Source of the DNA: Streptomyces sp. NBC_00557
Lineage (GTDB): Bacteria > Actinomycetota > Actinomycetes > Streptomycetales > Streptomycetaceae
Assembly: GCF_036345995.1 (NCBI RefSeq)
Contig: NZ_CP107796.1
Coordinates: forward strand, 744,001 to 808,000
Length of the DNA stretch: 64,000 bases
Reading direction: 5' to 3'
Shown: one piece after another, positions 58,934-64,000 of the stretch
How the letters are laid out: every line of letters starts with the position of its first letter
Position numbering within the stretch: position 1 is the first letter of the stretch
The notes under the pieces: generated by a model
The model's input: only the letters and a program-made list of their open reading frames with translations
Told to the model about the DNA's origin: nothing
The model's database searches: none
Position numbers and translations under genes: made by a program

Positions 58934-60880
58934 ATGCCGGTCAAGGTCAGCGTCATCGTCCCCGTGTACAACCCGGGGCCGTACATCGAGGACTGCATCG
59001 CCTCGCTGCTGCGCCAGTCGCTGCCTCCCGACGAGTACGAAGTGATCTTCGTGGACGACGGCTCCACCGACGCCACTCCGGCCCGGCTCGACGCCCTCGC
59101 CGCCGAGTATCCGCACATACACGTCATCCACCAGGAGAACTCCGGCTGGTCGGGCAAGCCCCGCAACGTCGGCATCGAGGCCTCCCGCGGCGAGTTCGTG
59201 ATGTTCGTCGACAACGACGACCGGCTCGGCGACGAGGCCCTGGAGCGGATGTACGACTACGGGGTCGCCAACAAGGCCGACGTGATCGTCGGCAAGATGG
59301 CCGGAAAGGGCCGCCCGGTCCCGGTGGAGCTGTTCCGCCGCAACCACCCGCACGCCACGGTCGCCAACGCCCCCCTGATCGACAGCCTCACCCCGCACAA
59401 GATGGTCCGGCGCTCCTTCCTGGAGCGCACCGGACTGCGCTTCCTCGAGGGCCGGCGGCGCCTGGAGGACCACGTCTTCTTCACCGAGGCCTATCTGCGC
59501 GCCGACAACGTCTCGGTGCTCAGCGACTACGTCTGCTACTACCACATCAAACGCGACGACGCCTCCAACGCCGGCTTCCAGCGCTTCGACCCGGTCGGCT
59601 ACTTCACCAACCTCCGCGAGGCCCTCGACGTGGTGGAGCGGTACACCGAGCCGGGCCCGCTGCGCGACCGGCTGCTGCGCCGCTGGCTGCGGGTGGAGAT
59701 CGTCGACCGGATGAGCGGCCGCCGGCTGCTGGCCATGCCGGACGACTACCGGCGCGCGCTGTTCAAGGAGATGCACGCCGTCGTCGTCGAGCGCTTCGGC
59801 CCCGGCGTCGCCCCCGGCCTGCGCCCCGGCCAGCGGATCGTCGCCGCGCTGATCCGCGAGAACCGCTACGACGACCTGGTCGCCCACGCCGAGTGGGAGG
59901 CCGGGGTCCGTCCGCGGGCCGTACCGGCCGGGGCCGCCTGGCGGGACGGTGTCCTGCACATCGACCTCGGCGTCGAGTACACCACCGCCGACGGCCCACT
60001 GACGGTCCCGGCGAACGCCCCGAGGCCGCCGGCGGACGGCGCGCCCCGCGACATCGCCGAGGCGGCGGCCTGGCTGGCGGCGGCCGCCGAGGACGGCTTC
60101 GGGACGGCCGCCGTCGACGTGATCGTGCGCGACCGGGAGAGCGGGGCCTCCTTCTTCCAGCCGGTCGAGGTCACCCGCGAACGCGTCCCGGCGGGGGCCG
60201 GCGGCACCCGGCTGCTGCTGCGCGCCACGGCCGCCGTCGACCCCGCCACGGCGGCCGGCGGCGACCCGCTGGGCGGCGGCCTGTGGGACCTGTACGTGCG
60301 GGTCGGCCTGGGCGGCTGGACCAAGGAGTGCCGGCTGGGCCCCGCCCCGGCGCAGGGGCTCGCGCTGCCGCCGGCCGGCATCGTCGCGGACCGCGTCGTG
60401 CTGCCGTACTGGACGCAGCAGTACCGCAACCTGTCGCTGGACGTGGACCGTGCCGTGAAGTCCCTCGGGCTGCACCGGCTCACCCCGGCGGACGCGACGG
60501 TCTCCGCCGACACGCTGACCGTCGCGCTGCCCCTGTACGTGCCCGACAGCACGACGGTCGGCGTCCGGCTGGCCGGCGCCTCCGGCCGCGCGGTCGACCG
60601 GCCTGCCGTGCTGACGCCCGCCGACGGCGTCCACGCGCTGCTGGAGGCCGGCCTTCCGCTCGGCGAGCTGCGCGGCGCCCTGTGGCGCACGGAGCTGCGG
60701 CTGTCCGGCGGCCGGGCCGTGAAACTGCCCCTGCTGCTGCGCGTGGGACGCGGACCCGGCGCCGTCGAGGTGGTCCGCGCGGCCCCGCCCGGTATGCTGC
60801 GCCGACTGCTGCGCAGGGCACGGCGTTTGCTCGGCGGCGTACGGCGAGCGCGGACGAGCGCGACGACACGGAGGGCATGA
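58934..60880 (+). CDS. family 2 glycosyltransferase with TarS-like C-terminal domains
   Basis: A 648-residue protein. The N-terminal GT-A domain (about 1-230) starts SVIVPVYNPGPYIEDC, has FVDDGSTDATP (Asp41, Asp42 region) and the metal-binding DxD in FVDNDDRL (91-98), and RRLEDHVFF as the catalytic-base region. The rest (about 330-600) consists of beta-rich segments like those of wall teichoic acid glycosyltransferases TarS/TarP, which hold the enzyme as a trimer. The basic C-terminus may bind the membrane. It should transfer a sugar to a wall polymer. Four bases separate it from rmlC, so the polymer may carry rhamnose or a related deoxysugar. Confidence 0.85.
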   Translation: MPVKVSVIVPVYNPGPYIEDCIASLLRQSLPPDEYEVIFVDDGSTDATPARLDALAAEYPHIHVIHQENSGWSGKPRNVGIEASRGEFVMFVDNDDRLGDEALERMYDYGVANKADVIVGKMAGKGRPVPVELFRRNHPHATVANAPLIDSLTPHKMVRRSFLERTGLRFLEGRRRLEDHVFFTEAYLRADNVSVLSDYVCYYHIKRDDASNAGFQRFDPVGYFTNLREALDVVERYTEPGPLRDRLLRRWLRVEIVDRMSGRRLLAMPDDYRRALFKEMHAVVVERFGPGVAPGLRPGQRIVAALIRENRYDDLVAHAEWEAGVRPRAVPAGAAWRDGVLHIDLGVEYTTADGPLTVPANAPRPPADGAPRDIAEAAAWLAAAAEDGFGTAAVDVIVRDRESGASFFQPVEVTRERVPAGAGGTRLLLRATAAVDPATAAGGDPLGGGLWDLYVRVGLGGWTKECRLGPAPAQGLALPPAGIVADRVVLPYWTQQYRNLSLDVDRAVKSLGLHRLTPADATVSADTLTVALPLYVPDSTTVGVRLAGASGRAVDRPAVLTPADGVHALLEAGLPLGELRGALWRTELRLSGGRAVKLPLLLRVGRGPGAVEVVRAAPPGMLRRLLRRARRLLGGVRRARTSATTRRA

Positions 60881-60884
60881 CGGC

Positions 60885-61493
60885 GTGCGGCAACTGGGGA
60901 TCGGCGGCGCCTGGGTGCTGGAGCCCCAGGTGTTCCCGGACGACCGGGGCAGCTTCCACGAGTGGTACCGGGGCACGCAGTTCCGCGAGGCCACCGGGTA
61001 CGACCTCGGCCTCGCCCAGGCCAACTGCTCGGTGTCCCGGCGGGGCGTGCTGCGCGGCATCCACTTCGCCGACGTGCCGCCCGGCCAGGCCAAGTACGTC
61101 ACCTGTGTGCGCGGGGCCGTCCTCGACGTGACCGTGGACATCCGCGTCGGCTCCCCGACCTACGCGCAGTGGGAGGCCGTACGGCTGGACGAGGAGAGCC
61201 GGCGCGCGGTGTTCCTCGCCGAGGGGCTCGGGCACGCCTTCATGGCGCTCACCGACGACGCCACGGTGGTGTACCTGTGCTCCACCGGGTACGCGCCCCG
61301 GCGCGAGCACGGGCTGCACCCGCTCGACCCGGCGCTGGACATCGCCTGGCCGGAGGGCATCGAGCCGCTGCTGTCGGCCAAGGACGCGGAGGCGCCCACG
61401 CTGGCCGAGGCGGAGCGGTCGGGGCTGCTGCCCACGTACGCGGACTGCTCCGCCCACTACCAGCGGCTGCGCTCCGGGGAGTTCAGCGGCTGA
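60885..61493 (+). CDS. rmlC: dTDP-4-dehydrorhamnose 3,5-epimerase family protein
   Basis: A 202-residue cupin epimerase with the RmlC motif set: FPDDRGSFHEWY, QANCSVSRRGVLRGIHF (catalytic His and the Arg/Lys pair nearby), AKYVTCVRGAVLDVTVDIR, GLGHAFMAL and the C-terminal DPALDIAWP. The Tyr needed for 5-epimerisation lies in the VVYLCSTGYAP segment, where alignment is not certain, so a single 3-epimerase is possible. GGAGGG precedes the GTG at 60885, 4 nt after the GT2 stop. It is the only rml gene on this strand; rmlD and rmlB are convergent with it. Confidence 0.92.
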   Translation: MRQLGIGGAWVLEPQVFPDDRGSFHEWYRGTQFREATGYDLGLAQANCSVSRRGVLRGIHFADVPPGQAKYVTCVRGAVLDVTVDIRVGSPTYAQWEAVRLDEESRRAVFLAEGLGHAFMALTDDATVVYLCSTGYAPRREHGLHPLDPALDIAWPEGIEPLLSAKDAEAPTLAEAERSGLLPTYADCSAHYQRLRSGEFSG

Positions 61494-61539
61494 GGCCGTA
61501 CGGGCGGCCGGCGGCCGAGGCCCCGTACGGGCGGCTCAG
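61490..61539. terminator. hairpin between convergent rmlC and methyltransferase genes
   Basis: CTGAG-G-CCGTACGGG ... CCCGTACGG-GCGG-CTCAG is an interrupted inverted repeat with a GC-rich inner loop. It includes the stop codons of both flanking genes. It probably acts as a bidirectional terminator, although the stem is imperfect. Confidence 0.5.
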
Positions 61540-62339
61540 CGGCCGGCGGCGTAGGGGGCCAGCGCGCGGCGCAGCGGCTCCCAGCCGCGGGAGCGCTTCG
61601 TGCCCCGGTTGCGGGCCGTGACCAGCGGCTTCCAGAAGCCTGCCGCGAGGAACTCCTCCGGCTTGACGGCCGTGGTGCGCTCCAGCACGGACTCCGGGAC
61701 CTTCTGCGGGTCGGGCACCTCGAACTCCGCGATGATCTCGTCGTACGCGTCCTTCAGGACGGTGTTGTCCGGGTCGGCGCCGAAGACCAGCAGCTGCCCG
61801 GTGGGCGCGGTGTCGACCAGGACCGTCACCAGGTCGGGGCGGTACCGGCCGAGGATCTCGATCAGCTTGTACACGTCGCCGGTCCAGGCGTTGGTGTGCC
61901 GGTCGCGGGCCGCCTCGTCGACGTTGCGCGGGAGCATGTCGTCGAAGACGATCACGCTCGCCCAGTCGGAGTGCTTCTCGATGTTGATGAAGTCGCGCAG
62001 CGCGTACTCGAACAGGTGCATGCCGTCGATGAACGACAGGTCGAGCGTGGTGCGCTTGAAGTAGCCGAACGGGCTGCGGTTGCGGGCGAGGTTGCGCAGC
62101 GGATGCCGGCCGCCGCGCAGGTGCGCGAGGGGGTTGTCGCGGGCGAAGAAGTCGTCGCTCGTCGCCTTCACCAGGTGCACGTCGCAGCGTATCTCCGTGA
62201 CCACCTTGAACGCGGGGTCGACCGCGATGCTGGGCACCCGGGACAGCGTCAGGCTGCGGCCGTCGTTGACGCCGATCTCCAGGTAGTTGCGGTTCGCGCT
62301 GACCTTGTGGAGTTCCCGCAGGAACTCGTGCCGTTTCAC
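61536..62339 (-). CDS. class I SAM-dependent methyltransferase
   Basis: A 267-residue methyltransferase with NYLEIGVNDGRSLTL as motif I (the SAM-binding glycine-containing loop is shortened: E-I-G-V-N-D-G), LSFIDGMHLFEYALRD as the later acidic motif and VIVFDDMLPRN. This form resembles the Methyltransf_24/TylF-like and cephalosporin-hydroxylase-like families that act on sugars and macrolides. The GTG start directly follows the rmlD stop (TAAGTG) with AAGGAG 9 nt upstream, so it is in the rmlB-rmlD operon, pointing to sugar methylation of a rhamnose-containing glycan. Confidence 0.87.
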   Translation of the reverse strand: MKRHEFLRELHKVSANRNYLEIGVNDGRSLTLSRVPSIAVDPAFKVVTEIRCDVHLVKATSDDFFARDNPLAHLRGGRHPLRNLARNRSPFGYFKRTTLDLSFIDGMHLFEYALRDFINIEKHSDWASVIVFDDMLPRNVDEAARDRHTNAWTGDVYKLIEILGRYRPDLVTVLVDTAPTGQLLVFGADPDNTVLKDAYDEIIAEFEVPDPQKVPESVLERTTAVKPEEFLAAGFWKPLVTARNRGTKRSRGWEPLRRALAPYAAGR

Positions 62340-63203
62340 TTAAGTCGTCTCCTTGCGGATGTGGGGCAGTGCTTCGTGCAGGGCGGTCCGCCAGTCCCTG
62401 AGCGGTGCCAGACCGGCCGCCCGCCACCGTTCGTGACCGAGGACGCTGTAGGAGGGCCGGGGCGCCGGCCGGACGAAGGCCCGGCTGTCGGTGCGGCGGA
62501 CCCGGTCCGGGTCGGCGCCGGCCAGCCGGAACACCTCGCGCGCCAGCTGGTACCAGCTGGCCTCGCCCGCGTTGGTGGCGTGGAAGACCCCGCACGCGCC
62601 GCTGACGCCCAGGCCGGCGATCCGGGCGGCCACGTCGGCGCTCCAGGTGGGCTGGCCGCGCTGGTCGTCCACGACGTCGACGGTGTCCCGGGTGCGCTCC
62701 AGCCGCAGCATGGTGCGCACGAAGTTCGGGCCGTGCACGCCGTACAGCCAGGCGGTGCGCACCACGGCTGATGCGCCGGGGAGCGCGGCGAGCACGGCCC
62801 GTTCCCCGGCGAGCTTGGTGCGGCCGTAGGCGGTGCGCGGGGCCGGTTCCTCGTCCTCGCCGTAGGGGACGTCGCGGTCCTCGCCGGAGAAGACGTAGTC
62901 GGTGGAGACGTGGATGAGGCGGGCGCCCGTGGCGGCGCAGGCGCGGGCCAGCAGCCGGGGGCCCTCGCCGTTGACGAGCAGGGCGCGCTCCTCGTCGGTC
63001 TCGGCGGCGTCCACGGCGGTGTAGGCGGCGCAGTTGACCACGATGTCCGGCCGGTGCTCGGCCAACGCGCCGTCGACTGCGGCCGGTTCGGTGATGTCGA
63101 GGGCGGCGCGGCCGAGTCCGGTGACGTCCTCGCCGCGCCCGCGCAGCACGTCCACGGTGTCCTGGCCGAGCATGCCGCCCGCGCCGGTGACCAGCCACCT
63201 CAT
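62340..63203 (-). CDS. rmlD: dTDP-4-dehydrorhamnose reductase
   Basis: A 287-residue extended SDR: TGAGGMLGQD (dinucleotide loop), NCAAYTAVDAAE, LIHVSTDYVFSGE (with the Ser/Thr), YGRTKLAGE (Tyr and Lys) and the late substrate region FHATNAGEASWYQLARE. It reduces dTDP-4-dehydro-L-rhamnose to dTDP-L-rhamnose with NAD(P)H, using the product of RmlC. Its ATG overlaps the rmlB stop (ATGA), and its stop abuts the methyltransferase start, making a compact three-gene operon. The pathway's fourth gene, rmlA, would be expected beyond the window. Confidence 0.94.
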   Translation of the reverse strand: MRWLVTGAGGMLGQDTVDVLRGRGEDVTGLGRAALDITEPAAVDGALAEHRPDIVVNCAAYTAVDAAETDEERALLVNGEGPRLLARACAATGARLIHVSTDYVFSGEDRDVPYGEDEEPAPRTAYGRTKLAGERAVLAALPGASAVVRTAWLYGVHGPNFVRTMLRLERTRDTVDVVDDQRGQPTWSADVAARIAGLGVSGACGVFHATNAGEASWYQLAREVFRLAGADPDRVRRTDSRAFVRPAPRPSYSVLGHERWRAAGLAPLRDWRTALHEALPHIRKETT

Positions 63204-64000
63204 CGGGCGCTCCGCCCCTTCAGCGGCTCCCACCAGTCGCGGTGCTCGCGGTACCAGGCGACGGTCTCGGCGAGCCCGGCGGTGAAGTCGCGGCGCGGAC
63301 GGTACCCGAGCTCGTCGCGGGCCTTGCTCCAGTCGACCGAGTAGCGCAGGTCGTGGCCCTTGCGGTCGGCGACGTACTCGACCCGGTCCCAGCCGGCGCC
63401 GCACGCCTCCAGGAGCAGGCCGGTCAGCTCCTTGTTGCTCAGCTCGGTGCCGCCGCCGATGTTGTAGACCTCGCCGGGGCGGCCCTTGGTGCGCACCAGG
63501 TCGATGCCGTGGCAGTGGTCGTCGACGTGCAGCCAGTCGCGGACGTTGCGCCCGTCGCCGTACAGCGGGACCGTCAGGCCGTCGAGGAGGTTGGTGACGA
63601 AGAGCGGGATCACCTTCTCCGGGAACTGGTGCGGGCCGTAGTTGTTGGAGCAGCGGGTGACCCGCACGTCCAGGCCGTGGGTGCGGTGGTAGGCGAGGGC
63701 GAGGAGGTCGGAGGAGGCCTTGGAGGCGGAGTACGGCGAGTTGGGGGCCAGCGGGTGCTCCTCCGGCCAGGAGCCGGTGTCGATGGAGCCGTACACCTCG
63801 TCGGTGGAGATGTGCACGAACGGGCCCACGCCGTGCCGGAGCGCCGCGTCGAGCAGGGTCTGGGTGCCGAGGACGTTGGTGCGCACGAACTCCGCGGCGC
63901 CCTCGATCGACCGGTCGACGTGCGACTCGGCGGCGAAGTGCACGACCTGGTCGGCGTCGGCCATCAGCTTGCCGACCAGATCGGCGTCGCAGATGTCGCC
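63200..64000 (-). CDS. rmlB: dTDP-glucose 4,6-dehydratase (5' end beyond the window)
   Basis: The frame is open to the last base, so only about 266 C-terminal residues are visible. They include ADQVVHFAAESHVDRS, HISTDEVYGS, PYSASKASSDLL (Tyr and Lys of the extended SDR family), RCSNNYGPHQFPEKVIPLF, GDGRNVRDWLHVDDHC and GGTELSNKELT. This is the dTDP-glucose 4,6-dehydratase that makes the 4-keto-6-deoxy sugar in the rhamnose pathway. Its stop overlaps the rmlD start. The N-terminal Rossmann glycine loop lies outside the window. Confidence 0.95.
   Translation of the reverse strand, partial: GDICDADLVGKLMADADQVVHFAAESHVDRSIEGAAEFVRTNVLGTQTLLDAALRHGVGPFVHISTDEVYGSIDTGSWPEEHPLAPNSPYSASKASSDLLALAYHRTHGLDVRVTRCSNNYGPHQFPEKVIPLFVTNLLDGLTVPLYGDGRNVRDWLHVDDHCHGIDLVRTKGRPGEVYNIGGGTELSNKELTGLLLEACGAGWDRVEYVADRKGHDLRYSVDWSKARDELGYRPRRDFTAGLAETVAWYREHRDWWEPLKGRSAR

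Noticed and set aside
1..64000. A secondary-metabolite or prophage cluster
   Set aside because: The scattered glycosyltransferases, lyase and regulators do not form a biosynthetic set; there are no PKS/NRPS, integrase, terminase or structural phage genes.

Overview
This window is high-GC actinobacterial DNA with very strong codon-position GC bias, almost certainly from a Streptomyces chromosome. The markers are a mycothiol-dependent formaldehyde dehydrogenase, a DUF5709 protein, an F420/PPOX-type protein, a streptogrisin-like S1 protease, SpoIIE-type phosphatase and STAS signalling proteins, Tat-exported enzymes, and many genes that appear leaderless (a -10-like hexamer 6-7 nt before the start codon). 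It is mostly ordinary housekeeping and accessory metabolism. I see no prophage, CRISPR array, IS element, rRNA or tRNA, and no PKS/NRPS cluster.

Layout. 1-4.7 kb: the end of an ATPase/anti-sigma protein, small conserved proteins, a GH15 hydrolase, a STAS protein and DUF5709. 4.7-9.4 kb: metal uptake, with a NiCoT nickel/cobalt permease behind a Nur-like box, then an EfeU-EfeO fusion and EfeB peroxidase behind a DmdR/IdeR-like iron box. 9.5-17.2 kb: envelope functions (DedA, two PAP2 phosphatases, a UPF0104-type membrane protein, a polytopic glycosyltransferase) with an orphan 20S proteasome beta-like protein and a BlaI/M56-peptidase pair; TACA/TGTA-type palindromes lie upstream of dedA and between the glycosyltransferase and blaI. 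17.5-21.4 kb: a GH65 phosphorylase, beta-phosphoglucomutase-like HAD and a P-loop sugar/nucleoside kinase, a phosphorolytic disaccharide module. 21.5-29.5 kb: GT39-like protein, RpiR regulator, SpoIIE phosphatase with ANTAR-like, GAF and PAS parts, flavin reductase and a peptidoglycan-binding protein. 29.6-36.3 kb: a secreted PL8 lyase, ATP-grasp protein, TetR plus OB-fold protein, PPOX protein and a MalY-type lyase. 36.5-43.3 kb: S1 protease with C-terminal anchor, L,D-transpeptidase, a truncated PLP-decarboxylase, SDR, and formaldehyde detoxification (MscR with an MBL hydrolase). 43.5-52.2 kb: GT1 glycosyltransferase, Zn-alcohol dehydrogenase, TetR facing a secreted beta-propeller, a Tet/OtrA-like ribosomal protection protein and XdhC. 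52.2-58.8 kb: an MFS remnant, phosphoesterase, SDR, GlcD-GlcF fusion, divergent MarR and an isochorismatase. 58.9-64 kb: the edge of a rhamnose/cell-wall glycan locus (GT2, rmlC, methyltransferase, rmlD, partial rmlB).

The most unusual material is non-coding. There is a five-to-six-copy array with exactly 60-bp period (about 13.62-13.98 kb), an array of about two dozen 20-bp degenerate units (about 46.14-46.62 kb) that runs into the 3' end of a tetR gene, and four AACAC repeats phased at 20-21 bp upstream of blaI. Three further points stand out: the orphan proteasome beta subunit keeps the whole catalytic triad, the ribosomal protection protein has a Gly/Arg-rich insertion and a candidate leader ORF, and the PLP-decarboxylase fragment still has its leaderless promoter. 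I did not find a clear candidate for a wholly new multi-gene system. The best leads are the regulatory sites and the repeat arrays.
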